Assembly: GCF_048006345.1 (NCBI RefSeq)
Contig: NZ_CP180351.1
Span: 434,001-498,000, forward strand
DNA from: Marivita sp030148515
Lineage (GTDB): Bacteria > Pseudomonadota > Alphaproteobacteria > Rhodobacterales > Rhodobacteraceae
Length of the DNA stretch: 64,000 bases
Direction: 5' to 3'
The position numbers and the translations under genes were made by a program. Shown one piece after another: positions 25,502 to 34,434 of the stretch. The notes under the pieces were generated by a model that worked only from the letters and a program-made list of their open reading frames with translations, was not told the DNA's origin and made no database searches. Position 1 is the first letter of the stretch, and each line of letters begins with the position of its first letter.

Positions 25502-26414
25502 CCTGACGCCGGAAAAGCCGGTTCAACGCACCCCACTGGCTGATCAGAACGCCCAGCAGGATCAACCCCATCGCCAGCAAAAGCTGGATCTTGAAGGGTT
25601 CTCCCAGCACGACAATGCCCAGGATCACCGACCACATCGGCACCTGATAGCTGACCAATGACATGAAGACCGGCCCTGCGCTGCGGATCACAAGAATACG
25701 CAGCATGTTGGCCCCGGCGGTCGGGATCAAACCCAGCAACGCCACGATCCAGAGCGTCCGCGTGTCCGGCAGCGGCGGTGGCCCCTCGACCACGAAAGCC
25801 GCTGGGATCACCAGCATCGACCCGAACACCAACGCCATCGCCGCCAGCCCGAATGGATCAATTGGCGGCAGGCGGCGCACCAGCACCGAACTGACCGCAT
25901 AGCACCCCGCCGCGCCAAAGCAGGCCAGTCGGCCATAGGGTTCCATGGGATCGCCGCTCGTCGCAAAGGCCTGTCCGCCCAACAGCACGGCAACGCCGAC
26001 AAACCCCACCAGCATCCCGATGGTGCGGCGCGGTGTGATCCGCTCGCCCGGGACGAAGACATGGGCGAGCGGCAACATGATCAGCGCACCCGACGCCATC
26101 GACACGCCCGCAAAACCTGATGTCACCGTCTGCTGCCCCCAACTGAGCAGCATGAAAGGCACGGCTGAGTTGAACACACCCGACACCGCCAACGCGCCCC
26201 ATGCGGTGTCCTTTGTCAGAAACAGGCGTCCGCCCCGCAACTGCCAGATGGCGACGGCCAGCAGCGCGGCAAACCCGATGCGCCCGGCAGCCAGCCAGAA
26301 CGGTGTGATGCCCTCCAGCGCCAATTCGGTGAACAGGAACGTGGCCCCCCAGATAAGGCCAAGCGTCGCCACCATGCCCCAGCTGGCAGGGGTGATTTGT
26401 GGTTGGGTGTGCAT
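25485..26414 (-). CDS. EamA-family (DMT superfamily) permease
   Basis: From MHTQPQITPASWGMVATLGL (ATG 26414) the product is 309 aa with about ten membrane segments in two EamA repeats, the usual size. GLIWGATFLFTELALEGITP opens the first repeat and LLGLIPTAGANMLRILVIRS lies in the second. Proteins of this type export amino acids or metabolites; the substrate is unknown. The preceding 40 residues of the open frame are hydrophilic, basic and unlike the family, so they are omitted. Its last 17 bp overlap the convergent pseudoprotease gene. Confidence 0.85.
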   Translation of the reverse strand: MHTQPQITPASWGMVATLGLIWGATFLFTELALEGITPFWLAAGRIGFAALLAVAIWQLRGGRLFLTKDTAWGALAVSGVFNSAVPFMLLSWGQQTVTSGFAGVSMASGALIMLPLAHVFVPGERITPRRTIGMLVGFVGVAVLLGGQAFATSGDPMEPYGRLACFGAAGCYAVSSVLVRRLPPIDPFGLAAMALVFGSMLVIPAAFVVEGPPPLPDTRTLWIVALLGLIPTAGANMLRILVIRSAGPVFMSLVSYQVPMWSVILGIVVLGEPFKIQLLLAMGLILLGVLISQWGALNRLFRRQVTPNS

Positions 26415-26727
26415 CAGAGTCAGGCATCCTGATCGGAGGTTCGGCCAAGTCATGTGGCTGGGAGTGCAACCGGCGGGGCCTTCGCGACGCTCTCTAGACC
26501 GGTGCTTGCGCCGCGGCAACGGCCTTTGGCGCATACATGTGGTCTCAGAAGGACCAAATAGACGTGTTATTCATCATCCAGATCGTCTTGGGCTTTGCAC
26601 TTCAAGGAAGATTTTTAAAGCGACATACCGCAACTTTTGCAGGCGAGATGCGCATGCTTGTCAGCTTTTCATTATGCGAATCTGACGTGGCGATTTACCT
26701 TACGGCATCCGGTAAAAAGGTACTGCC
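26415..26727. other. 313-bp divergent intergenic region
   Basis: It lies between the starts of the EamA gene and the RTX/DUF4214 gene. The right half (from about 26540) is clearly A/T-richer than flanking genes. No tRNA, convincing ORF or strong hairpin is seen. AAAAGG about 8 bases before ATG 26728 can serve as a ribosome binding site. Confidence 0.5.
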
Positions 26728-28368
26728 ATGCCATTGCCTATCGTCTCCGCCGTGGGGTTGTTCGCGGACACCCTGAGTATCGTTTCTTTTTTCTCGTCAT
26801 CCGCCGCAGACGCAGCGCGTCTTCAAGCGCTCAGGAACATACAGGACAGCATCGACGCCTTGCGCGGGTTGTCCAATGCGCAGATCAATCAAAGCATTGC
26901 GCAGTCGTTGGGCCAGTCGCAGTCTGCAATGGACAATCTCGAGCGCTACTCTGTTGAAGAAGACCCCGTTGCGCGCGCGGCATTAGGCGAGATCGCGATC
27001 CAGCAGGCGACGTTGGGCTTGAATGAAATCACCTCGCAGGTGCGCGCGGTGATGTCCACCGCTTCGCTGGATTCACTGGCCTTTGCCTTCAGCGCCGTGC
27101 ATTACGCCATGATTGCCCGCATGACGGTGGCCGATGTGGTTCAGGATGGCCCGCTCGGGTCACCCGGTCTGCATCGAGAAATCAAGGAAGCGGCCGCGCT
27201 ACTGTGGGATGAGGCCGAAAGCGCGGACCTGTTGTTCCAGATGGAAGGGCGGCTCGCGAGTGAACTCACGCCAATCGTCGAACCCTTCTTTCAGAATGGG
27301 CAGAACGGGCTAAGGGTCGGCTACCAAAGTAATATTACGGATTATCTCACCACGCGGTTCGTAGCCGCCGATATTGCTGGGATAAATGTATCGCAAAGCG
27401 CGCTGCGAGCTGCCCAAGCGCTCGAGGCCGCCGAAGTGCGCGCCCATGACCGTAGTGTCGTGCTGGGCGAACTCACCGAGATCGCTGTGGCATCCAACCA
27501 GTTTCTTGCGTTTCAGGCGATCAATGTCGCAGGTCTCTATGAACTTATCCTGACCGATGGCGACGATGCACCTCTGGCCACCAGCCGCGCGGATTACGTT
27601 CTGTTGCGAGATGGCGACGACACCGTCGACGGACTTGGCGGCCCTGATGCGCTTAACGGCGGTGCGGGAAACGACATTCTTCGCGGTGGGGCACATACCG
27701 ACAATCTGACAGGTGGTCCGGGCAGCGACATGCTGTTTGCAGGCTCAACCCGCGCAGACGTGGGCGAGGGGGATTTTGCTCGCTTTGACGGTGAAAGTGA
27801 CACTTACACCATCATTGGAGGCCGCGATTACGCCATCGTGGTCGGCACCAATGGCGACCGGGACAAACTGTTCGGTTTCGACTTCCTGCGCTTTGACGAC
27901 GGAGTGATCACGCTGCCCGAAGGCTCTGCACTTGACGACGCAGGCGACCCGTCGGACTTCGGTGTCGCCGAACGGGTGGCCCTGCTTTACGAGGCAGCAC
28001 TCAACCGCGATGGGGCCATCGACCTACCGGGTCTCAACTTCTATATCGGCGTGACCGAGGCCAACAACCTGAGCGACGAATTCCTCGCTGATGACCTCAT
28101 GCGTAGCCCGGAGTTCACCCTGAATTTCGGAGACGTGAACGCCATGTCCAACACGGAATTTCTCACGGTGGTTTATACCAATATTCTAGACCGCGCGCCC
28201 GACGGGCCGGGTCTGGCATTCTATCGCGACCTTCTGGATGATGGCGTCATCTCGAAAGCGCTTGCACTCGCTGACATCGCGATTAGCCCGGAAAACACCC
28301 AAGGTTCGGTCGACATTCTGATGTCGCTCTACGAAAACTCTGCGGGTGAATGGACTTTTGTATCCTAA
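26728..28368 (+). CDS. Secreted RTX-type calcium-binding protein with DUF4214 domain
   Basis: A 546-aa acidic protein. The N-terminal half (1-280) is mostly helical, begins with a hydrophobic stretch and matches no family I know. Residues about 290-340 hold RTX nonapeptides (GGPDALNGGAGNDILRGG, then GGPGSDMLFAG), which bind calcium outside the cell. Residues about 410-540 carry two DUF4214-type units (VALLYEAALNRDGAIDLPGL and VVYTNILDRAPDGPGLAFY), common in surface and S-layer-like proteins. It lacks a Sec signal, as expected for type I secretion, but no ABC/MFP secretion genes are nearby. Upstream DNA is A/T-rich. Confidence 0.8.
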   Translation: MPLPIVSAVGLFADTLSIVSFFSSSAADAARLQALRNIQDSIDALRGLSNAQINQSIAQSLGQSQSAMDNLERYSVEEDPVARAALGEIAIQQATLGLNEITSQVRAVMSTASLDSLAFAFSAVHYAMIARMTVADVVQDGPLGSPGLHREIKEAAALLWDEAESADLLFQMEGRLASELTPIVEPFFQNGQNGLRVGYQSNITDYLTTRFVAADIAGINVSQSALRAAQALEAAEVRAHDRSVVLGELTEIAVASNQFLAFQAINVAGLYELILTDGDDAPLATSRADYVLLRDGDDTVDGLGGPDALNGGAGNDILRGGAHTDNLTGGPGSDMLFAGSTRADVGEGDFARFDGESDTYTIIGGRDYAIVVGTNGDRDKLFGFDFLRFDDGVITLPEGSALDDAGDPSDFGVAERVALLYEAALNRDGAIDLPGLNFYIGVTEANNLSDEFLADDLMRSPEFTLNFGDVNAMSNTEFLTVVYTNILDRAPDGPGLAFYRDLLDDGVISKALALADIAISPENTQGSVDILMSLYENSAGEWTFVS

Positions 28369-28621
28369 GGCTGCACGGCTACCGCACCGTCAAAAAAGTC
28401 TCTGGGGTGCAGGCAATAGCGACTCCACATCGTTATGATCGGTTGGGCTCGTTTGTCCGCGGCGGACCTTCCAGAGCTTTTCGGTCTCATTGGCTGTGCC
28501 GACGCATCGCACCCACCGTTCGACCCAAAGCGCAATCCGTGCTAAGCTCATCCTCGCGCATGTATTGGCGCTCTCAATTTATTAAGCACCGCAGACATTT
28601 GACCTCAAAAGGCTTGGCACC
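28369..28621. other. 253-bp intergenic region
   Basis: Between the RTX gene and the nuclease/phosphatase gene. The last 60 bases are A/T-richer and may hold the downstream promoter. I see no gene, no strong terminator hairpin and no RNA. Confidence 0.4.
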
Positions 28622-29665
28622 ATGACAGATCACCTTGTTGCATTCTGGAATCTCGAAAACCTCTTTGGCCCCGAAAACCACGTCCATCGCATCCCCTGGG
28701 TTGCGGATCAGGTGGCCGGCGACCTGAGCGGCTGGACGCCGCAAATCTACCAGACCAAACTTGACCAGCTCTCCGCAATCATTCGCCAGATGAAAGGCGG
28801 CGCGGGGCCGGACATTCTGGGCGTCTGCGAGGTCGAGGACGATCACGTTCTGAACGACCTGACCACCGTGCTCAACGCGGCCCTGCCACAGCGCACCTAC
28901 TCCACCGTCCATGCCACAGCGGATCTGAGTTCGCGCGGCATCGACACGGCCTTCATCTATGATGCGGCTCTCTTCTCGGTCGATCCAAACCTTGTCTTCA
29001 ACCATTTCGTCATGCGCCGCACCGGCACCCGCGACATCCTTCAGGCCACGTTCAAACGCCTGACCACAGGGGCCGAACTCGTGGTCATGGCCAACCACTG
29101 GCCCTCGCGCTTTGGCGGGCGCGGTCCCGAGGTCAGTTCGGGCTTCCGCGCCACGGCAGGCGAAACGTTGTCCTATTGGCACAGCCGCATTTTTGAAGCG
29201 GCACCGTTGAAGAACCGCACCCCGGTGTTGGCGCTGGGGGACCTGAACGACGACCCGTGGGACCGCAGCGTCATCATCAACGCACTGGCCACCCGCGAAC
29301 GCGGCGATGTCGAACGCGCCACGTCGCCAAGGTTCTACAACATGACATGGGAATACATGCTGACCCAGACGACCGACCTCAACGGCAAGGCGCGGCTTCT
29401 TGAAGGGACGCTCTATTTCGACAAGAACGGCAATCTCTTTGACCAGATCCTCGCCAATCGCCCGCTGCTCGACAAGAAAGCCGACAGCGGTTTCAAGGTG
29501 GTGACAGGCGCCGCGCAGGTCATCGCATTCCCGGAAATGGTGTCGCACAAAACCGGCGAAGGCCCGCGCCGCTTCGGCCTGCCCAAGGGTGACGCGGCCA
29601 AGAACGTGGATCTGACCGGGTTCAGCGACCATTTCCCGGTCGGCGTCATGGTGCGCGAAACCTGA
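28622..29665 (+). CDS. Endonuclease/exonuclease/phosphatase (EEP) family protein
   Basis: A 347-aa cytoplasmic-looking protein of the DNase I-like fold. Metal and catalytic signatures in order are AFWNLENLFG (first Asn), ILGVCEVED (metal-binding Glu), MANHWPSR (Asn-His), LALGDLNDDPWDRS (Asp and Asn) and the terminal FSDHFPVGVMV (Asp-His pair). The set is complete, so the protein should be an active phosphodiesterase, but the substrate (DNA, lipid head group, nucleotide) cannot be assigned. It converges on ilvC, with a terminator between them. Confidence 0.88.
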   Translation: MTDHLVAFWNLENLFGPENHVHRIPWVADQVAGDLSGWTPQIYQTKLDQLSAIIRQMKGGAGPDILGVCEVEDDHVLNDLTTVLNAALPQRTYSTVHATADLSSRGIDTAFIYDAALFSVDPNLVFNHFVMRRTGTRDILQATFKRLTTGAELVVMANHWPSRFGGRGPEVSSGFRATAGETLSYWHSRIFEAAPLKNRTPVLALGDLNDDPWDRSVIINALATRERGDVERATSPRFYNMTWEYMLTQTTDLNGKARLLEGTLYFDKNGNLFDQILANRPLLDKKADSGFKVVTGAAQVIAFPEMVSHKTGEGPRRFGLPKGDAAKNVDLTGFSDHFPVGVMVRET

Positions 29666-29681
29666 CAGCGCTGCTCCCAAA

Positions 29682-29709
29682 GAAAAAGGGCGGCCCACCG
29701 GACCGCCCT
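29682..29709 (-). terminator. Rho-independent terminator of ilvC
   Basis: Stem GGGCGG (29688-29693) with CCGCCC (29703-29708), extended by one A-T pair. The run of five A on the plus strand just before it is a U tract for the leftward ilvC transcript. Confidence 0.75.
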
Positions 29710-29730
29710 CTGCTTCGATAATCCCGAAGA

Positions 29731-30753
29731 TCAGTTCTTCGACTTGTCGACCATCTTGCCTGCCGAAATCCACGGCATCATGCCGCGCAGCTTTTCGCCG
29801 GTCGCTTCGATCTGGTGCTCGTCGTTGATGCGACGGGTGGCCTTGAACATCGGCTGACCCACGGCGTTTTCCTGCATGAAGTCGCGCACGAACTTGCCGG
29901 TCTGGATGTCGGTCAGAACCGCTTTCATCCGCGCCTTTGTCTCGTCATAGGGCAGGATGCGCGGGCCAGAGACATACTCGCCGTACTCGGCCGTGTTCGA
30001 GATCGAGTAGTTCATGTTCGCGATGCCGCCTTCGTAGATCAGGTCCACGATCAGCTTCACTTCGTGCAGACACTCGAAATACGCCATTTCCGGCTCGTAA
30101 CCCGCTTCCACGAGGGTCTCAAAGCCCATGCGGATCAGCTCAACGAGGCCACCGCAAAGAACCGCCTGCTCACCGAAGAGGTCGGTTTCGCACTCTTCGC
30201 GGAAGTTCGTTTCGATGATGCCCGAGCGGCCGCCACCGATGGCCGAGCAATAGCTCAGACCGATTTCCAGCGCACGACCCGACGCGTCGTTGTGAACCGC
30301 CACAAGGCAGGGCACGCCGCCGCCTTTGGTGTATTCGCCGCGCACGGTGTGGCCCGGACCTTTGGGCGCCATCATGATGACGTCGACACCAGCTTTCGGC
30401 TCGATCAGACCGAAATGCACGTTCAGACCGTGGGCAAACGCGATGGCCGCGCCTTCCTTCAGGTTGTCATGCACATATTGCTTGTAGGTCGCCGCCTGCA
30501 GCTCATCGGGCATGGTGAACATGATCAGGTCGCACCAGGCCGCCGCTTCGGCGATGCCCATGACCTTGAGCCCTTCGCCTTCGGCTTTCTTGCCCGAGGG
30601 CGAGCCTTCGCGCAGGGCGACGACCACGTTCTTGGCACCAGAGTCGCGCAGGTTCAGCGCGTGGGCGTGGCCCTGAGAGCCGTAGCCCAGAATGGCCACT
30701 TTCATGTCTTTGATCAGGTTGATGTCGCAATCGCGATCGTAATAAACGCGCAT
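29731..30753 (-). CDS. ilvC: Ketol-acid reductoisomerase (class I)
   Basis: A 340-aa enzyme of valine and isoleucine synthesis, NADPH- and Mg-dependent. The start at MRVYYDRDCDINLIKDM (ATG 30753) has GAGG 9 bases upstream; 12 extra residues in the longer frame are rejected. The Rossmann motif is AILGYGSQGHAHALNLRDSG. The metal-binding region is EVKLIVDLIYEGGIANMNYS, with DLFGEQAVLCGG before it. The length fits class I enzymes. It is transcribed divergently from two Lrp/AsnC genes (132 bp between starts) and ends in a clear terminator. Confidence 0.97.
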   Translation of the reverse strand: MRVYYDRDCDINLIKDMKVAILGYGSQGHAHALNLRDSGAKNVVVALREGSPSGKKAEGEGLKVMGIAEAAAWCDLIMFTMPDELQAATYKQYVHDNLKEGAAIAFAHGLNVHFGLIEPKAGVDVIMMAPKGPGHTVRGEYTKGGGVPCLVAVHNDASGRALEIGLSYCSAIGGGRSGIIETNFREECETDLFGEQAVLCGGLVELIRMGFETLVEAGYEPEMAYFECLHEVKLIVDLIYEGGIANMNYSISNTAEYGEYVSGPRILPYDETKARMKAVLTDIQTGKFVRDFMQENAVGQPMFKATRRINDEHQIEATGEKLRGMMPWISAGKMVDKSKN

Positions 30754-30885
30754 GATGTTTCCCTCGTCTGCGTTTCGATTGAGGGGCACAATAGGGATTT
30801 TCCGTGCAGACAGGCGGCGAACTGCGCGTATCGCGGCAAATTTACGGGGATTTCATTCTCCTAAGGTGCGTGATACGGAGATTTC

Positions 30886-31341
30886 ATGCTCGACGCCACC
30901 GATCTCCGAATCCTGCGCCAGTTTCAGGCCGCCCCCGATCTGCCCACCGCCGATCTGGCCGACAGGGCAGGGGTCACGCCCACCACGCTCGCGCGCCGCA
31001 TCGACAAGATGCGCGAAGCAGGCATCATCCGCGCCGTGCGATCCGTGATCAACTGGCCTGCCTTGGGCTACACGGTCGAAGTCTCTTTGCGCGTCACCCT
31101 CGACAAGACCCAACCCCGCGCCTTTGACGAATTCCTTGCCGCTGCCCGGACCGTGCCCGAGGTGATCGAGGCGCAGACCTTTCTCGGGCAAGTCGACGCA
31201 CGCCTTTCGGTCATCGCCCGCGACATGCCGCATTACCAGCAGGTCTACCGCGACAAGCTCCTGACCCTGCCGCATATCGCCGACATCGAAGCCCTCATGC
31301 ATGTCGCCCGCGTCAAGTTCGACGAGACGCTTCCCCTATGA
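30886..31341 (+). CDS. Lrp/AsnC-family regulator, first of a pair
   Basis: A 151-aa protein: N-terminal helix-turn-helix (LATADL-like PTADLADRAGVTPTTLARRIDKM, residues about 20-43, of which the recognition helix is TPTTLARRIDKM) and a C-terminal RAM ligand-binding domain. Lrp-type proteins sense amino acids. It is divergent from ilvC, so control of branched-chain amino acid synthesis and autoregulation are reasonable guesses. Its stop codon overlaps the start of a second Lrp gene (ATGA at 31338-31341). The 132-bp intergenic region holds two similar GGRGATTTCAT-like sequences (near 30848 and 30877), one of them at the start codon. Confidence 0.88.
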   Translation: MLDATDLRILRQFQAAPDLPTADLADRAGVTPTTLARRIDKMREAGIIRAVRSVINWPALGYTVEVSLRVTLDKTQPRAFDEFLAAARTVPEVIEAQTFLGQVDARLSVIARDMPHYQQVYRDKLLTLPHIADIEALMHVARVKFDETLPL

Positions 31342-31796
31342 TCGACCTCGACGACATCGACCGCGCGATGATCCGCGCCGTGGCCGCTGACGCCCTGATC
31401 AGCGCGGGCGCGTTGGGTCGCCAACTCGGCCTCAGCCAGCCCGCCGCGTGGCGCCGTCTCAAGCGGCTCAAGGAAGCCGACGTCTTCCGCGGTCAAAGGC
31501 TCGATCTCGATGCACAGGCGCTCGGTTTTACGGTGACCGTCTTTCTGGGCGTCAAACTCGCCACCAAGGGTCGCGTCAGCCTGGAAGATTTCGAACGCGC
31601 CGTGACCGCGATCCCAGAGGTCCAGACCGTCGAACATGTGCTGGGCCTTTACGATTATCGCCTGCGCGTGGTCGCCCGCGACATTGCCGATTTCGAACGC
31701 GTCCTGCGCCGCCGGATCATGACGCTGCCGGGGGTGGGGAATATCGACGCCAATGTGCTGCTCAGCGAAGAACGCCTGCCCGGACCGATCGGCTAG
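31338..31796 (+). CDS. Lrp/AsnC-family regulator, second of a pair
   Basis: A 152-aa protein with the same architecture as its neighbour: helix-turn-helix (SAGALGRQLGLSQPAAWRRL) and a RAM domain (TVEHVLGLYDYRLRVVARDI). The two are clearly different in sequence. The ATGA overlap implies coupled translation and suggests that the two proteins are needed in fixed ratio, possibly as a hetero-oligomer. The target is probably local (ilvC or the pair itself), but no operator can be named with confidence. Confidence 0.88.
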   Translation: MIDLDDIDRAMIRAVAADALISAGALGRQLGLSQPAAWRRLKRLKEADVFRGQRLDLDAQALGFTVTVFLGVKLATKGRVSLEDFERAVTAIPEVQTVEHVLGLYDYRLRVVARDIADFERVLRRRIMTLPGVGNIDANVLLSEERLPGPIG

Positions 31797-31802
31797 GCCG
31801 CG

Positions 31803-32903
31803 TCAGGCCGCGTCGGACAACAGTGCGATGGCTTCGTGCCGCTTGAGCGTATAGCGCGCCATCTGCTGCGCATCGAGGATCAACGCTTCGGTTTCCTTCA
31901 GGAGTCCAAGAATTTCGTCCCGCGCCTCGTCCTCGACTCTCTGCAGAGCCGTCTTGCCGGGATAGAGCGTTTCCGCCGGGCAGCCCTCGGCGAACACCAC
32001 ATGATGCGCGTCACACAGAAAGTGCCAATACTCCACCATCGGCCTCGGGTCAGTAACAATGGTCGTTCCGTTCACAAGGTGTTTGGCCGCCACGAAAACC
32101 TCATCCTCACCGAACATCAATTCGGCTTTGGAGCCGTGCAGCAACATGCGATGGTTGGGGGATACCCACAGATCCCGGATGTTCCCCAATGCGCCACGGC
32201 TGATGCGGATGGGGGTATTGACCCCATTGCCCGGTACCCGGACATGCCCGATCCAGCGGATCGGCTGCGGTCCTGCATCCAGCGTGTTGACCTCGTCGCC
32301 CTCGCGTAAGGATTCGATAAAGCGCGGGCCTTCGGGAGTTTCGATCAACGTGCCAGCCGCAAAGCAGATGACCACCAGAAAATCGGCAACATCCGACGAA
32401 AACGATCCGTCAGCGGCTTCCTCAGGCGAGATGATCCCGTCGCCATTCAGGTCGATGTCTTCCTGTGTGTCGATCCGCAGAGGCCCGTTCTGGGTCGCCA
32501 GCGTTTCAAGAATATTCACACCGGCAATCGCCGTCACATCCCCCAGAACCGGCGCGCCCGGATCGGTCGAGGTGAGCCCCGTCGCGTCGATCTCCAGATA
32601 CCGGTCGCCCATGGTCCGGCGTCCCATGTCGACATCGGCGCTGCCGGTATAGGTGTATTTGGCAATGTCGTTGTAATAGTCCGAGGCATTGTCGTAGACG
32701 ATGATCGACGTGACCACCGAGTCCTCGGTCAGGACCCCGTCCACGGTCGTGTTTTCCACGACATAGACGACAATATCATTGTCTTCGAACAGCGCCGTGG
32801 CGCTGTGCAGCATGTATTCCCCACCGTTTGACGCGTTCGCGTTCGTCGTCTGTGGGTCACCCACGACGCTGAATCCGTTCAACAACAACGTGGTTGTTGC
32901 CAT
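31803..32903 (-). CDS. Hint (Hedgehog/intein-type) domain protein
   Basis: From MATTTLLLNGFSVVGDP (ATG 32903) the product is 366 aa. The N-terminal ~200 residues are acidic and beta-rich and include an EF-hand-like loop, DLNGDGIISPEEA. A Hint_2 domain follows at about 200-330: CFAAGTLIETPEGPRFIESL with the potential self-processing Cys, then QPIRWIGH and VSPNHRMLL. Roseobacters have many such secreted proteins; cleavage at the Cys is known for hedgehog and inteins but is not shown for this group. The gene converges on the second Lrp gene, only 6 bp away. Confidence 0.82.
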   Translation of the reverse strand: MATTTLLLNGFSVVGDPQTTNANASNGGEYMLHSATALFEDNDIVVYVVENTTVDGVLTEDSVVTSIIVYDNASDYYNDIAKYTYTGSADVDMGRRTMGDRYLEIDATGLTSTDPGAPVLGDVTAIAGVNILETLATQNGPLRIDTQEDIDLNGDGIISPEEAADGSFSSDVADFLVVICFAAGTLIETPEGPRFIESLREGDEVNTLDAGPQPIRWIGHVRVPGNGVNTPIRISRGALGNIRDLWVSPNHRMLLHGSKAELMFGEDEVFVAAKHLVNGTTIVTDPRPMVEYWHFLCDAHHVVFAEGCPAETLYPGKTALQRVEDEARDEILGLLKETEALILDAQQMARYTLKRHEAIALLSDAA

Positions 32904-33162
32904 GCCTGCGCTGCCTCTCGGGGTCTGTCGCCCCTTTTGATATTTGTATATCGAAAGATAACGCGCTCCGCCGCAACCGGTCAAATGTTCATAATTTGGA
33001 AACAATATCGGCTTTTGAATGTGACCTTAGGGCACCTTGCCGGGTGTGTTGCGCGGCCCGAGATATGGCCAATCGCCGATGCCGCGACTTTTTGCACGCA
33101 ACAAGGCTTTGCCAAACGCCCGCCGCGCCGCTACCCAAGACGAAACTCAGGGAGGCTTTGCA

Positions 33163-34287
33163 ATGGCTCTGCTCGATACGATTGACCCGACGGGTCTCGA
33201 AGAATTCTCGGTCGTGTTCACCGACCGGTCGCTCAATCACATGTCCAAGACGTTCCAGAAGGTGATGACCGATATTTCAGCCATGCTGAAAGAGGTCTAT
33301 CACGCTGATGCCGTGGCCCTGGTGCCCGGCGGTGGCAGCTACGGGATGGAGGCGGTGGCCCGCCAGTTCGGGCAGGGGGCCAAGACCCTGATCGTGCGCA
33401 ACGGCTGGTTCTCCTACCGTTGGACCCAGATCTTCGACGCGGGTCAGTTTGGCGGCGAAACGGTTGTCATGAAGGCCCGCCAGACCGGGAATGAGCCGAC
33501 CGCGCCCTTCGCCCCTGCACCCATCGCCGAGGTCACCGCCCGCATCCGCGAGGAAAAGCCGGATATCGTCTTTGCGCCCCATGTTGAAACCAGCGCAGGG
33601 ATCATCCTGCCCGATGATTACGTGACCGCTCTGGCCGACGCCGCACATGAGGTGGGCGCGCTCATGGTGCTCGACTGCATCGCCTCGGGCTGCGCCTGGG
33701 TGGATATGAAAGCCACGGGTGTCGATGTCCTGATTTCAGCCCCGCAAAAAGGCTGGTCCGCCACGCCCTGCGCCGGTCTTGTGATGCTGTCCGACCGCGC
33801 CGTCGCGCGGATGCAGGACACGACGTCGAACAGCTTTGCCGTCGATCTCAAGAAATGGCACCAGATCATGCTGGCTTATGAAAATGGCGGCCATGCCTAC
33901 CACGCCACCATGCCTACGGACGGGCTTCGCGCGTTCCGCGACACGATGCTGGAAACCCGCGATTACGGCTTCGACAAGCTGAAAGACGCCCAATGGGCAC
34001 TCGGAAACGCCGTCCGCGCGCATCTCGCAGGCAAAGGCATCCGCTCTGTCGCAGCCGACGGCTTCGGCGCACCCGGCGTGGTGGTCAGCTACACCTCCGA
34101 TCCTGAAATTCAGTCCGGCCGTGCCTTCGCCGCCCGTGGCATGCAGATCGCCGCAGGTGTGCCCCTGCAATGCGACGAGCCGCCCGAATTCAGCACTTTC
34201 CGGCTCGGTCTCTTCGGCCTCGACAAGCTTTATGATGTCGATGGCACCGTCACCCGGCTGACAAGCGTGTTGGACGAGGTGCTCTGA
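33163..34287 (+). CDS. Class V aminotransferase (alanine/serine-glyoxylate type)
   Basis: A 374-aa PLP enzyme. ATG 33163 follows GGGAGG. The fold type I features are a phosphate-binding region (LVPGGGSYGMEAVARQFG), the Asp that holds the pyridine nitrogen in LMVLDCIASGCAW, and the Schiff-base Lys in SAPQKGWSATPCAG. The family transfers amino groups between alanine, serine or aspartate and glyoxylate or pyruvate; the donor here cannot be fixed. It is preceded by an A/T-rich 260-bp region and followed by a short repeat and a terminator. Confidence 0.88.
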   Translation: MALLDTIDPTGLEEFSVVFTDRSLNHMSKTFQKVMTDISAMLKEVYHADAVALVPGGGSYGMEAVARQFGQGAKTLIVRNGWFSYRWTQIFDAGQFGGETVVMKARQTGNEPTAPFAPAPIAEVTARIREEKPDIVFAPHVETSAGIILPDDYVTALADAAHEVGALMVLDCIASGCAWVDMKATGVDVLISAPQKGWSATPCAGLVMLSDRAVARMQDTTSNSFAVDLKKWHQIMLAYENGGHAYHATMPTDGLRAFRDTMLETRDYGFDKLKDAQWALGNAVRAHLAGKGIRSVAADGFGAPGVVVSYTSDPEIQSGRAFAARGMQIAAGVPLQCDEPPEFSTFRLGLFGLDKLYDVDGTVTRLTSVLDEVL

Positions 34288-34356
34288 CCCAGCCGCGCAC
34301 CTGGACCGATCCGGTCCAAATGCCCGACATCTTCTAAAGGCGCATCCAAGCCCGCC

Positions 34357-34380
34357 CCGTAGGCCGGGCTTCAGCCCGGC
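34357..34380. repeat. GCCCGTAGG-type intergenic mini-repeat with hairpin
   Basis: CCCCGTAGG directly followed by a hairpin GCCGGGCT-TC-AGCCCGGC (34363-34380). The same core and almost the same hairpin occur again at about 35969-35994, downstream of another gene. Confidence 0.6.
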
Positions 34381-34388
34381 ACACGCAC

Positions 34389-34419
34389 AAAAAAAAGCCG
34401 CCCCAAAGGCGGCCTTTTT
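34389..34419. terminator. Bidirectional terminator
   Basis: An A run (34389-34396), stem GCCGCC (34397-34402) with GGCGGC (34408-34413), and a T run. It lies between the rightward aminotransferase and the leftward DnaJ-domain gene and can end both transcripts. Confidence 0.8.
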
Positions 34420-34434
34420 CCAAATCTCAGCCCA

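Noticed and set aside
28574..29773. 399-codon leftward frame opposite the EEP-family gene
   Set aside because: The rightward frame carries the complete set of catalytic motifs; this one carries none.
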